This document shows, piece by piece, positions 41,883-50,124 of a DNA stretch of 64,000 nucleotides (positions are counted from its first letter, which is position 1; the number at the start of each line of letters is the position of its first letter). Source of the stretch: Marivita sp041725935. GTDB lineage: Bacteria; Pseudomonadota; Alphaproteobacteria; Rhodobacterales; Rhodobacteraceae. Below the pieces are notes generated by a model, which saw only the letters and a list, made by a program, of their open reading frames with translations, ran no database searches and was not told the origin of the DNA. The translations under genes were made by a program, and so were the position numbers. The stretch is taken from positions 144,168-208,167 of the forward strand of contig JBGRQD010000008.1 of the NCBI GenBank assembly GCA_041725935.1. The letters are read 5' to 3'.

Positions 41883-43181
41883 ATGAAACGTCTATTAACC
41901 ACCACCGCTCTTGTTGCCATGACAGCACTGCCGCTTTCGGCCGAACAGCATAGTTCTGCCGGCCCACAGTCGGAGATGTCTGTTCAGGTCGGTGAGCAAG
42001 AAATTCGCGTCTCGAACCTGATGAATGCCAAGGTTTACATGCCGAATGATGACGCGTCGGGCAATATGGGTGATATGAAGATCACCGATGAAGCGCTTAA
42101 AGACTGGACCGAAATTGGCACGGTCAACGACGTGTTTGTTGACGAGTCCGGTCGCGTATCGACCGTCGTATTGTCACCAAATGGCGAAATCGCGTCTGAT
42201 GCTGACATGCTTGGCCTGAACATGCAGAATGTTACACTTAAGACAAGCGAAGATGGCGAACAGCAGATCGTTGCCTACACAGGCGATAAGGTCATGTTGG
42301 AAAACAGCGAGTCCTTCGATCAGGCCCAAGCCGAAGAAGACGGTATGATGTCTGCCAAGGACCAGCAAATGGCCGGCTCTGACTCAGACCAGATGAACAA
42401 TACCAATGATAACAACAATACCCAGATGGCGGATGCACAAAACGCCGAGATGCAAACCAATGGTCTTACCATCCGCGCTGCCGACCTGACGGGTCATTCG
42501 GTGTATGTGCCCGGCGAAAGCTCTGCCGGTGACGAAATCCCGATGGAAATTTCTGGCCTTGACGATCAATGGGAACGTGTCGGTGAAATCGGCAGTGTCA
42601 TTCTCAGCCGTGAAGGAGATATCAAGTCTGTAACGCTGGATGCTGGCGGTTTTCTTGGTATAAACGAGAAAGAAGTCGAAACGTCGATGGAAGAATTGCG
42701 CTTTGTGCGTGACAGCGACTCCGACGCCGATAACGAATGGTTCATCGTATTCACAGGTGACCGCAGTTCATTGGAACAACGTGAAGAATACGATGAGGCC
42801 GCGTCAAACGAGGCGGGGGAACGTCGTATGACTGATGATGAAACCGCTGTCGCGTCGAACAACCGGCAAAGCGATGCCGCGCAAGGCGATGATACGGAAA
42901 CGCAGATGCTGGCGGCTGAAGAACTTGACGGCGCACCCGTCTATGATGCGTCAGGCGAAGAGATAGGTAATATCTCAGAGCTATTGGTGGATGATTCCGG
43001 CCAAGTGTCTGAAGTCGTGATTGATGTAGGTGGCTTTCTTGGCCTCGGCGAAAAGCCAGTGGCGATTTCCTACACAGACCTCATGATCGATGAGTCGGTC
43101 AACACGACCTTTGGTGATGTCCGTGTCAGCCTTGCCCAGACGCGGCAAGAACTGGAAAATATGGACCGTTGGGTCGAATAA
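41883..43181 (+). CDS. Exported protein with three PRC-barrel-like repeats
   Basis: A 432-residue secreted, acidic protein with a signal peptide (MKRLLTTTALVAMTALPLSA). Three repeats of a PRC-barrel-like unit occur at about residues 35-130, 195-285 and 335-415. Each has a V-Y-x-P or APVYDASG opening, an IG-V-x-D-V-x-VD-x-S-G turn, and a V-x-LDAGGFLG or VIDVGGFLGLGEK strand. The linker between repeats 1 and 2 is rich in Met, Asn, Gln and Asp. PRC-barrel proteins bind partner proteins or RNA in known cases and many in alphaproteobacteria are stress-linked and periplasmic. Codon use is more AT-rich than in the denitrification genes nearby. A strong terminator follows. Confidence 0.85.
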   Translation: MKRLLTTTALVAMTALPLSAEQHSSAGPQSEMSVQVGEQEIRVSNLMNAKVYMPNDDASGNMGDMKITDEALKDWTEIGTVNDVFVDESGRVSTVVLSPNGEIASDADMLGLNMQNVTLKTSEDGEQQIVAYTGDKVMLENSESFDQAQAEEDGMMSAKDQQMAGSDSDQMNNTNDNNNTQMADAQNAEMQTNGLTIRAADLTGHSVYVPGESSAGDEIPMEISGLDDQWERVGEIGSVILSREGDIKSVTLDAGGFLGINEKEVETSMEELRFVRDSDSDADNEWFIVFTGDRSSLEQREEYDEAASNEAGERRMTDDETAVASNNRQSDAAQGDDTETQMLAAEELDGAPVYDASGEEIGNISELLVDDSGQVSEVVIDVGGFLGLGEKPVAISYTDLMIDESVNTTFGDVRVSLAQTRQELENMDRWVE

Positions 43182-43216
43182 CCCAAAACAGTTTGCAAGT
43201 TTCAACAGACGCAATT

Positions 43217-43243
43217 GGGATCGCCGAAAGGCGGTCCCTTTTT
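43217..43243 (+). terminator. Rho-independent terminator after the PRC-barrel gene
   Basis: A 9-bp stem with one G-T pair (43217-43225 with 43230-43238), GAAA loop, then TTTTT. It lies 36 bases after the stop codon. Confidence 0.9.
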
Positions 43244-43807
43244 CTATGCGGGTTCCATTGAGCAAAAAGGCATTATTGCATGGATCACGGTATGTTTTGA
43301 AACTTGTGCGTTTCAGGTTCAGCCGAAGAAACTCCTGCTCTGCAGTAGGCCTTTCACGGCGCACTCGACGTACTGAATAGGAATCGAGATAGGCGCACCG
43401 TCTAGGAAAACCGTCAACGCACGCGCTTCTTCGGCGGCCGAAGGAACCAACGACTCAGTCGGTTCGCTGGGGCAGATTTCCCGGGCGACTTTGCCCACTC
43501 AATTTCGTACCGAAGAATTCACCTGCTTCGCGCAAGACAAGAAGGTTTCCACGATACGCGCTGCTTCCCGGAAGGAATGACATGTCCCAAGTTCGGCCTG
43601 ACGTCTTTGCAGTTCCGAGGTCGACCAGTCCGGAAAAAGTGTGCGAGCGGCGAAAACGGTCCGCCCAAGACAAGATCGGATTTTGCATTGCAGGCGCAAC
43701 TGCCACTGCGCGGCGCGTTGACTTGGAACCTACAGAAAAGCGTGTCGGGCACCCCTTGTAGCCCTATATCCGCAAGAACTCATGATGTGAATCCCGTGCT
43801 GACAGTG
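43244..43807. other. Gene-poor stretch before nirV
   Basis: About 560 bases with no convincing gene on either strand. Short open frames exist, for example on the plus strand from 43577, but they have no ribosome-binding sites and read into the antisense of nirV. Possibly the remains of inserted or decayed DNA. Confidence 0.4.
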
Positions 43808-44569
43808 TCACGTGGCCCTTTGATTTATGGGATTGTCCGATACCAGTCTCATACCGAGATGGGCCGGCGGGGTTCCAACGGCACAACCACCGCGCGCCGG
43901 ATCCCTGATCAAGTAGGACATTGCGGCAAGATGTTCGCCACCGACAAAGAACGCAGGGCAACGAGATGGGTCCACGCCTTCAGATACGCCCGCATAGCAT
44001 TCCTGAGTCCACTCCCAGACACTGCCGTCAAGATCCGCAATGCCCTCAGGGGAGGTCGAAAAACTGCCCTGTGGTCTGAGGGCACGCGGGGTCAGGCCTT
44101 CGGTCAGGTAGCTCGAAGCCCATGTCAGTGACGGATCGGCAAACAAGGGATCGGGCTCTTCGGGCAGGACCGATGCGGCCATTTGTTCCCATTCTATTGC
44201 CGTGGGCAGACGGAAAATGTGGCCTGACGCAGTGTTGATCCAGCGGAGGTACTCCTGAACATCGACATAGCTCAGTCCTGTCGCCGGAGTGGTCGCCGGG
44301 TCCTGATCCGGTCTCGCGCGCAGTTCGATTGAGCACGCTTTGTCAGCATGACACATGTTCCACTCAGCAATGGTGACTTCATGACGTTGGACATACATTG
44401 CGGTGCCGCCCGGCAGGATCACTGGCTGCTCGGCCATAACTGGAACATATACGACATCTGGGGCGCGTTGTGACAACACGCCCCAGACAAGGACCGCTGC
44501 CAAAACCCCGAATGCCACAAAACGAAGGGACGCTTTTAAAGTTGGACTGAGGCTTTGAACGGCGGACAT
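43808..44569 (-). CDS. nirV: NirV (FGE-sulfatase/SUMF1 domain protein of nitrite reductase cluster)
   Basis: A 253-residue protein with one N-terminal membrane anchor (residues about 15-33) and a periplasmic SUMF1/formylglycine-generating-like domain: LPGGTAMYVQRHEVTIAEWNMC, the RLPTAIEWEQMA motif, LDGSVWEWTQECY and a terminal GMRLV. NirV is regularly found downstream of nirK in denitrifiers. Its function is unclear and mutants are described as having little effect. Here it follows nirK by 24 bases on the same strand. Confidence 0.9.
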   Translation of the reverse strand: MSAVQSLSPTLKASLRFVAFGVLAAVLVWGVLSQRAPDVVYVPVMAEQPVILPGGTAMYVQRHEVTIAEWNMCHADKACSIELRARPDQDPATTPATGLSYVDVQEYLRWINTASGHIFRLPTAIEWEQMAASVLPEEPDPLFADPSLTWASSYLTEGLTPRALRPQGSFSTSPEGIADLDGSVWEWTQECYAGVSEGVDPSRCPAFFVGGEHLAAMSYLIRDPARGGCAVGTPPAHLGMRLVSDNPINQRAT

Positions 44570-44593
44570 GATCGCTTCCTTTTCTTTAGGTTT

Positions 44594-45811
44594 CTAGGTT
44601 GCAAATTCGCGTGGCGCGATAACCTGTTCCATCAGGTCGTTGTCCCATTCCCCTTCAACGATAAAGTGTGCAGTCGCACCGAGCATGACACCTTCGATCA
44701 GGTTGTGGTTCACGTAGGCGTAAACACCTGGCTGCTCGAAGGTATACATCGCTGCCACCGCGCTGCCGCCACGCACGAACCAGGTTTCCATGTCCTGCAT
44801 CGGGGCGTCGGTGAAGGAGGATTCCCAGACATAGCTTCCGTGCCCACCGATCAGGTGAGGCCGCGAGTCCCTGTTGGCCTGATTGTGGATCATCAGGACG
44901 GTTTCTCCGACCTTGGCCTTAAGGGCGTGTTCGCCGGTCAGGGCTCCGACAGCACCGTTGAACACCGAATGTGTCGGGATCAGGGTCCGCATCGCGTCAA
45001 GACTGTCGGCATAGTCGTCACCGGCAGTGTCGTACTGGCGATAATCGCCATGGTCGTCCATCGGCAGGTAATAATCCTGTTCGCCGATATAGGCGATGCT
45101 GTCATAGCGCAGCGGGTTGCCCTTCTTGTCCTTCAGCCCGTCGCGCGGCAGCACCATCACAGCGCCGTTCATTCCGTGTGTGACGTGGTAGGGGATCATC
45201 GCGCCGCCAGGTGCGCAGTGATAGGTAAAGCAGCCCGGCTTGGTCGCTTTCCACCGCAGCACGCATTCTTCACCCGGATAGACGTGGGTCAGACCACCCC
45301 CACCCAATGCGCCAGTTGAGGCGTGGAAGTCGATATTGTGCTCCATCATGCTGTCGTTCGGGTTGCGCAGGGTCAGTTCGACCATGTCACCCTCGTGGCA
45401 GATGATCAGCGGACCGGGGACCGAGCCGTTATAGGTCAGCGCCCAGATGCTGGCCCCGGTGTCTTCGTCTACGACCATCAAACGTTCTGTGGTCTCCATT
45501 GTGATCTCGATGATCTTTGGACCGCCTGTTGCCACCTGTTCATGCGCAGGCGCAAAGGGTGGTGGCACCAATTCCTGCTTCACGCGGGTGTAGCCAGACA
45601 GATCAGCCGGTTTGGCAGTGGTGTCAGCAGATTGCGCGTCTGCCGCTTTATAAAGTTTTTTCGAGGTCGCGTTGATCGCGTCAAGTTTGGGCGCGCGTTG
45701 CATTGCCATCGCGCCTGCACCGGTCATTGCGGCGGCACCCGCCAGCACGGATCCCCGCAGCACGTTGCGGCGGCTTGTCTTGACGAGGCCGGGGTTTACG
45801 AATTTGGTCAT
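44594..45811 (-). CDS. nirK: Copper-containing nitrite reductase NirK
   Basis: A 405-residue exported enzyme with a Tat-type signal (SRRNVLRGSVLAGAAAMTGA). Two cupredoxin domains. Type 1 copper ligands are in CFTYHCAPGGAMIPYHV (Cys, His, Met), with the first His in MEHNIDFHA. The type 2 site His comes from HNIDFH, CFTYHC and the C-terminal PHLIGGHG region. It reduces nitrite to NO in the periplasm. ATG at 45811 is preceded by AAAGGAG. It lies between pseudoazurin (upstream, 61 bases) and nirV (downstream), so the three probably form one unit controlled from the Nnr-type box at 46369-46384. Confidence 0.97.
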   Translation of the reverse strand: MTKFVNPGLVKTSRRNVLRGSVLAGAAAMTGAGAMAMQRAPKLDAINATSKKLYKAADAQSADTTAKPADLSGYTRVKQELVPPPFAPAHEQVATGGPKIIEITMETTERLMVVDEDTGASIWALTYNGSVPGPLIICHEGDMVELTLRNPNDSMMEHNIDFHASTGALGGGGLTHVYPGEECVLRWKATKPGCFTYHCAPGGAMIPYHVTHGMNGAVMVLPRDGLKDKKGNPLRYDSIAYIGEQDYYLPMDDHGDYRQYDTAGDDYADSLDAMRTLIPTHSVFNGAVGALTGEHALKAKVGETVLMIHNQANRDSRPHLIGGHGSYVWESSFTDAPMQDMETWFVRGGSAVAAMYTFEQPGVYAYVNHNLIEGVMLGATAHFIVEGEWDNDLMEQVIAPREFAT

Positions 45812-45872
45812 GGCTTTCTCCTTTGGAGTGGCGGACGGTGTCCGGCCAGATGGCCAGAACACCAGGAAAGGT

Positions 45873-46304
45873 CTAGAAACTGGCCAGTTGCGCTTCAAAG
45901 CGTTCCTTGGCCTTGCGCGGGATGCGCCCTTCAAGGAAATCGGCGGGCACCGCTGTGTCTCCGACTGCAATCGTCATCACCATGCCCATGGCGTAGTGCG
46001 GTTTGCAGATCACTGCATAGAAACCTTCGGTATCCAGCGTGACTTCGATCTCTTCGTTGATCTTGCCCGCGAAGCCTTCGGCCCCGTCCGGGATCATCCC
46101 ATCAACAGTTTCCGCATTGTGGCCGCGATCTGCCGCGATGAATTTGATTGTATCACCCGGTTCTGCCTGAACGAAGGCGGGCTCGAACACCATGCGGTCG
46201 CCGTCGCTGCCCTTGTTGAGCATCTGGACCTCAATGGTCTCGCCGAACGCTGCGCCGCCCATCAGAGCAGCAAGAGCAAGGCCGGTTGCAAGTTTGCGGA
46301 TCAT
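45873..46304 (-). CDS. Pseudoazurin (blue copper protein)
   Basis: A 143-residue exported cupredoxin with a signal peptide (LATGLALAALMGGAAFG). Copper ligands are in place: His in DRGHNAETV, Cys and His in VICKPHYAMGM, with Met after it. Pseudoazurin is the usual electron donor of Cu nitrite reductase. It is the first gene of the pseudoazurin-nirK-nirV set. Start and RBS (AAAGGAAAAG) are clear. Confidence 0.95.
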   Translation of the reverse strand: MIRKLATGLALAALMGGAAFGETIEVQMLNKGSDGDRMVFEPAFVQAEPGDTIKFIAADRGHNAETVDGMIPDGAEGFAGKINEEIEVTLDTEGFYAVICKPHYAMGMVMTIAVGDTAVPADFLEGRIPRKAKERFEAQLASF

Positions 46305-46368
46305 TATCTTTTCCTTTCAGATCACGTTGTGTGTTGATCCCGATATTAGGCGATCCGTTCTGGCCGAC

Positions 46369-46384
46369 TTTGTGCCAGAGCAAA
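46369..46384. promoter_or_regulatory. Nnr/DNR/FNR-type box between pseudoazurin and the Crp/Fnr regulator
   Basis: TTTG-TGCCAGAG-CAAA, i.e. an exact TTG-N8-CAA palindrome in the 162-base divergent region. Crp/Fnr-family denitrification regulators bind such sites. It is 65 bases from the pseudoazurin start and 82 from the regulator start, and could serve either side. Confidence 0.65.
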
Positions 46385-46466
46385 GAAATGAAAAGATGCA
46401 TGCGGGTCGCGCTTTCCCATGCGAGCGGCTTGGCAAGGATCACGTGCATATGTCAGACACGCTGCT

Positions 46467-47183
46467 ATGAATGATGTGCCGCCTCGCAAAACGCTGCCTC
46501 GGCTTGATGAAAGCCTGCTGACGCATTTGCCGCCGTTCTCACGTTTGGAGAAACGCCAGATACGCATGGTCCTCGACCAGGCATCTTCGCAGCGTTACGA
46601 CAAAGGCATTTCAATTTTTGATGAAGGTGCACCGGCGGATCGGTTTTACATGCTGCTGGATGGCTATGTGCGCGTGGTGCGGATCACTCCGACCGGAGAA
46701 CAGGTGACGGCGCTGCATATTCCCGCCGGTCAACTGCTGGGGATCGCCAAGGCCATTGGGCGCGACACGTATCCCGCGACCGCGCTGACGGCCACAGAAT
46801 CGCTTGCCCTAAGCTGGCCAATGCGCCTTTGGGATACGTTCGTGTCTGATTATGACGGCTTCGCGACAGAGACCTACAAAACCTTGGGTCACCGTGTGGG
46901 CGAGATGAACAACCGCATCGTGGAAATGGCAACGCAACAGGTGGAACAGAGGGTTGCGAATGCGCTTTTGCGTCTGATCAACCAGACCGGACGCAAGGTT
47001 CCGGAAGGGATCGAGATTGATTTTCCCATCACGCGTCAGGACCTGTCAGAACTGACCGCCACGACGCTGCATACGGTGAGCCGTCTTCTGAGCGGTTGGG
47101 AAAAGAAGGGCTTGGTCAAAAGCAAGCGCAAACGCATTACCGTTTGCGATCCTCATGCGCTGGTGGTGCTAGGCCAGACGTAA
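46467..47183 (+). CDS. nnrR: Crp/Fnr family regulator of denitrification (NnrR/DNR-like)
   Basis: A 238-residue protein with an N-terminal cyclic-nucleotide-binding-like effector domain (DEGAPADRFYMLLDGYVRVVR) and a C-terminal Crp helix-turn-helix (ITRQDLSELTATTLHTVSRLLSGWEKKG). The N-terminal cysteine cluster of FNR is absent: no Cys occurs before residue 150. It should therefore be of the Nnr/DNR NO-sensing type rather than an O2-sensing FNR, which is inference from its position between the nir and nor genes. ATG at 46467 chosen; the frame upstream overlaps the Nnr-type box region. It probably binds the TTTG-N8-CAAA boxes noted here. Confidence 0.85.
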   Translation: MNDVPPRKTLPRLDESLLTHLPPFSRLEKRQIRMVLDQASSQRYDKGISIFDEGAPADRFYMLLDGYVRVVRITPTGEQVTALHIPAGQLLGIAKAIGRDTYPATALTATESLALSWPMRLWDTFVSDYDGFATETYKTLGHRVGEMNNRIVEMATQQVEQRVANALLRLINQTGRKVPEGIEIDFPITRQDLSELTATTLHTVSRLLSGWEKKGLVKSKRKRITVCDPHALVVLGQT

Positions 47184-47382
47184 TGGCCGCACGCAACTCT
47201 TCACGCAAATCATCCTCGTTCAGGTGATACTCTGCGCAGGCGTCCAACAACGTGTGAAACGGGCTGACCAGACAGCCGACACACAGCATTTTGTGCCGTG
47301 TGAAGACCGCAATCGTCTCCGGCCAATATGTCATCATGTCAGCAAGCAGCAGATCCGGGTCGTTCAGCCTTGGGGGATTCAT
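47137..47382 (-). CDS. DUF1858 protein
   Basis: An 81-residue protein with the DUF1858 layout: LNDPDLLLADMMTYWPETIAVF, then CVGC, then AEYHLNEDDLREELRAAI. The C-x-x-C pair with nearby Cys fits the domain that precedes hybrid-cluster-like proteins and Fe-S biogenesis factors in other species. It overlaps the 3' end of the convergent regulator gene by 47 bases and is divergent from norC with a shared Nnr box, so it is likely induced with the nor genes. Role may be in NO tolerance or Fe-S repair, which is inference. Confidence 0.85.
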   Translation of the reverse strand: MNPPRLNDPDLLLADMMTYWPETIAVFTRHKMLCVGCLVSPFHTLLDACAEYHLNEDDLREELRAAITSGLAPPAHEDRKR

Positions 47383-47430
47383 GAGCGTCTCCTTTCATAA
47401 CGACGCGTAAACTGCCGAACGTGTTCAAAC

Positions 47431-47446
47431 TTTGCGCTGGCACAAA
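47431..47446. promoter_or_regulatory. Nnr-type box upstream of norC
   Basis: TTTG-CGCTGGCA-CAAA: an exact TTG-N8-CAA palindrome between the DUF1858 gene (minus) and norC (plus). It is 60 bases from the norC start, 49 from the DUF1858 start. Confidence 0.7.
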
Positions 47447-47505
47447 CTCTGCCAAACGCTGCGCCGATACTCATGCGTCATCCCGTATCCAAGGAGGCCG
47501 GACGC

Positions 47506-47958
47506 ATGGCTGAATTTCTTACCAAATCAAGGGCGCGCAACATCTTCTACGGAGGCTCGATTTTCTTTGTCGTGGTCTTCGGGGCGATGACCGTCCATTC
47601 GCATCGATACATCGTGGACGTCTCGACCGCCGGAATGCCGCTGAGTGAGGCGGTCATCCACGGCAAGCACGTCTGGGAGGAAAACTCCTGCATCAACTGC
47701 CACTCGTTGCACGGTGAGGGCGCGTATTTCGCCCCCGAGGTCGGCAACGTGATGACCCGCTGGGGCGCGCAGGATGACCCCGAAGCCGCCTTCGAAATGC
47801 TTCAAGGATGGATCGAGGCTCAGCCAAGCGGAATCCAAGGCCGCCGCCAGATGCCGCGCTACGAGCTGACGGAGGAAGACATCCGCGGCCTCGCGGAATT
47901 CCTGCGGTGGGCCGATCAGACAGACACTCAGGGCTGGCCGCCCAATGACGCCGGTTAA
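47506..47958 (+). CDS. norC: Nitric oxide reductase subunit C (cytochrome c)
   Basis: A 150-residue protein with an N-terminal membrane anchor (residues about 12-32) and one heme c site, CINCHSLHGEGAYFAPE, as in all NorC proteins. It passes electrons to NorB. ATG at 47506 has AAGGAGG upstream. First gene of a nine-gene contiguous unit to nnrU. Nnr-type box upstream. Confidence 0.97.
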   Translation: MAEFLTKSRARNIFYGGSIFFVVVFGAMTVHSHRYIVDVSTAGMPLSEAVIHGKHVWEENSCINCHSLHGEGAYFAPEVGNVMTRWGAQDDPEAAFEMLQGWIEAQPSGIQGRRQMPRYELTEEDIRGLAEFLRWADQTDTQGWPPNDAG

Positions 47959-47971
47959 GGAGGGCGCCGAC

Positions 47972-49321
47972 ATGAAATATGAATCACAAAGAGTCGCTTA
48001 CTGGTACTTCCTCGCCGCGATGGCGTTGTTCGGTATCCAGGTCCTCGGTGGTCTGCTGGCAGGCTGGGTCTATGTTGCACCCAACTTCCTGTCCGAAGTC
48101 CTGCCTTTCAACATCATCCGCATGATCCACACCAACGCATTGATTGTCTGGCTTCTGCTGGGGTTCTTCGGCGCCGCCTATTTCCTGATCCCGGAGGAGT
48201 CGGAGCGGGAAATCTGGTCGCCCAAGCTGGCTTACATTCAGCTTATCATCTTTGTCGTCGGCACTCTGGGGGCTGTCGGTTCCTACCTTGTCGGCATCCA
48301 CGGCGGCCGCGAATTCCTCGAGCAGCCGCTCTGGGTCAAGTTCGGCATCCTTGTCGGCGCACTGATCTTCCTGCTGAACATCTCGATGACCGTGCTGGCC
48401 GGCAAGAAGACGGCGATCACCAATGTGCTACTCATGGGTCTGTGGCTCTTGTCACTGCTCTGGGTATTCGCCTTCATCAACCCCGACAACCTCAGCTTGG
48501 ACAAGATGTACTGGTGGTTCGTCGTGCACCTCTGGGTCGAGGCGACCTGGGAATTGGTGATGGCCGCAATCCTCGCCTTCCTGCTGCTCAAGCTGACCGG
48601 CGTTGACCGCGAAGTGGTGGAAAAGTGGCTCTACGTCATCGTCGCCACTGCGCTCTTCTCGGGCATCCTTGGCACCGGGCACCACTTCTACTGGATCGGC
48701 CTGCCGGGTTACTGGCAGTGGGTCGGCTCGATCTTCTCGACCTTCGAGGTGATCCCCTTCTTCCTGATGATGTCTTTCGCCTTTGTCATGGTCTGGAAGG
48801 GTCGCAAGAACCACCCGAACAAAGCCGCTTTGCTTTGGTCGCTCGGGTCCTCCACCGTTGCCTTCTTCGGCGCGGGTGTCTGGGGCTTCCTGCACACGCT
48901 GCACGGCGTCAACTTCTACAGCCATGGCACACAGATCACCGCCGCCCACGGCCACCTTGCCTTCTACGGTGCCTATGTGGCTCTGAACCTGGCGATCATC
49001 ACCTACGCGATGCCGATGCTGCGGCAGCGGGCACCCTATAACCAAGTGCTCAACATGGCCTCCTTCTGGCTGATGACCGGCGGCATGGCCTTCATGACCT
49101 TCGTTCTGACTTTCGCGGGCACCATCCAGACCCACATGCAGCGCGTTGTCGGAGACTACTACATGGACGTGCAGGAAAGCCTGTCGATCTTCTACCTGAT
49201 GCGCTGGGGCTCTGGTCTGGCTGTCGTGATCGGCGCCTTGCTCTTCATCTATTCGATCATGGTGGTGCGTAAGCGCGAAGTGATCGAACCCGGCCCTGCC
49301 AACCCTGTTCCCGGAGAATAA
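47972..49321 (+). CDS. norB: Nitric oxide reductase subunit B
   Basis: A 449-residue integral membrane protein of the heme-copper oxidase superfamily with 12 helices. Conserved blocks: IRMIHTNALIVWLLLGFFGAAY (heme His), HLWVEATWELVMAAI (FeB His/Glu), GTGHHFYWIG (two FeB His), and AAHGHLAFYGAY with heme His. Reduces NO to N2O. RBS TAAGGAGGG overlaps the end of norC. Length matches cNOR family. Confidence 0.98.
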   Translation: MKYESQRVAYWYFLAAMALFGIQVLGGLLAGWVYVAPNFLSEVLPFNIIRMIHTNALIVWLLLGFFGAAYFLIPEESEREIWSPKLAYIQLIIFVVGTLGAVGSYLVGIHGGREFLEQPLWVKFGILVGALIFLLNISMTVLAGKKTAITNVLLMGLWLLSLLWVFAFINPDNLSLDKMYWWFVVHLWVEATWELVMAAILAFLLLKLTGVDREVVEKWLYVIVATALFSGILGTGHHFYWIGLPGYWQWVGSIFSTFEVIPFFLMMSFAFVMVWKGRKNHPNKAALLWSLGSSTVAFFGAGVWGFLHTLHGVNFYSHGTQITAAHGHLAFYGAYVALNLAIITYAMPMLRQRAPYNQVLNMASFWLMTGGMAFMTFVLTFAGTIQTHMQRVVGDYYMDVQESLSIFYLMRWGSGLAVVIGALLFIYSIMVVRKREVIEPGPANPVPGE

Positions 49322-49324
49322 GCC

Positions 49325-50119
49325 ATGAACATGCAAGTCACACCAAGCCTGCCGTTCTATCAGGCAACCGGCCGCGAATGCGACCTGTTCGAGACGGCTT
49401 ATGACAACGGTTTGCCCCTTCTTCTGAAGGGGCCCACCGGCTGCGGCAAGACCCGGTTCGTCGAACATATGGCGGCCAAGCTGGGCAAACCGCTTTACAC
49501 CGTGGCCTGCCATGACGACCTGTCGGCGGCGGACCTGATCGGGCGCTACCTGCTCAAAGGTGGGGAAACCGTCTGGGTCGATGGGCCACTCACCCGCGCC
49601 GTTCGGGAAGGCGGCATCTGCTACCTCGATGAGGTAGTGGAGGCGCGCAAGGACGTGACCGTGGTGTTGCACCCGCTGACCGACACGCGCCGCACGCTGA
49701 TGATCGACCGCACCGGCGAGGAACTGGTGGCACCCAAGGACTTCATGTTGGTGGCCAGTTACAACCCCGGCTACCAGAACGTGCTGAAACGGCTCAAGCC
49801 TTCGACCCGGCAGCGGTTTCTGTCGATCTCGTTCGACTTCCCAGACTCCGAAACCGAGATCGCGGTTGTCGCCAAGGAAAGCCGCCTGGAGCCGGGGCGC
49901 GTGGCCCCGTTGGTACGGCTGGCAGGCCATATCCGCAGGCTTTCGGGAATGGACCTCGAGGAAGGGGTGTCCACCCGCCTTTTGATCTACGCCGCCACGC
50001 TTATGGCCGGAGGCATGGGTGTCGACCAGGCGCTTGAGGCGGCTGTTATCGAACCGCTCAGCGACGAACCCGATGTGCAGCTTGCGCTGCGCGACCTTGT
50101 GTCGACCATCTACGGATAA
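49325..50119 (+). CDS. norQ: NorQ, MoxR-type AAA+ ATPase for NO reductase activation
   Basis: A 264-residue AAA+ protein: Walker A GPTGCGKTRF, Walker B with ICYLDEVVEA, sensor region VASYNPGYQN. It works with NorD, probably to insert the non-heme iron into NorB. Starts three bases after norB. Confidence 0.95.
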   Translation: MNMQVTPSLPFYQATGRECDLFETAYDNGLPLLLKGPTGCGKTRFVEHMAAKLGKPLYTVACHDDLSAADLIGRYLLKGGETVWVDGPLTRAVREGGICYLDEVVEARKDVTVVLHPLTDTRRTLMIDRTGEELVAPKDFMLVASYNPGYQNVLKRLKPSTRQRFLSISFDFPDSETEIAVVAKESRLEPGRVAPLVRLAGHIRRLSGMDLEEGVSTRLLIYAATLMAGGMGVDQALEAAVIEPLSDEPDVQLALRDLVSTIYG

Positions 50120-50124
50120 GACAA

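Noticed and set aside
48452..49930. A 490-codon minus-strand frame opposite norB/norQ
   Set aside because: norB and norQ are certain from ligands and Walker motifs; the opposite frame is a shadow.
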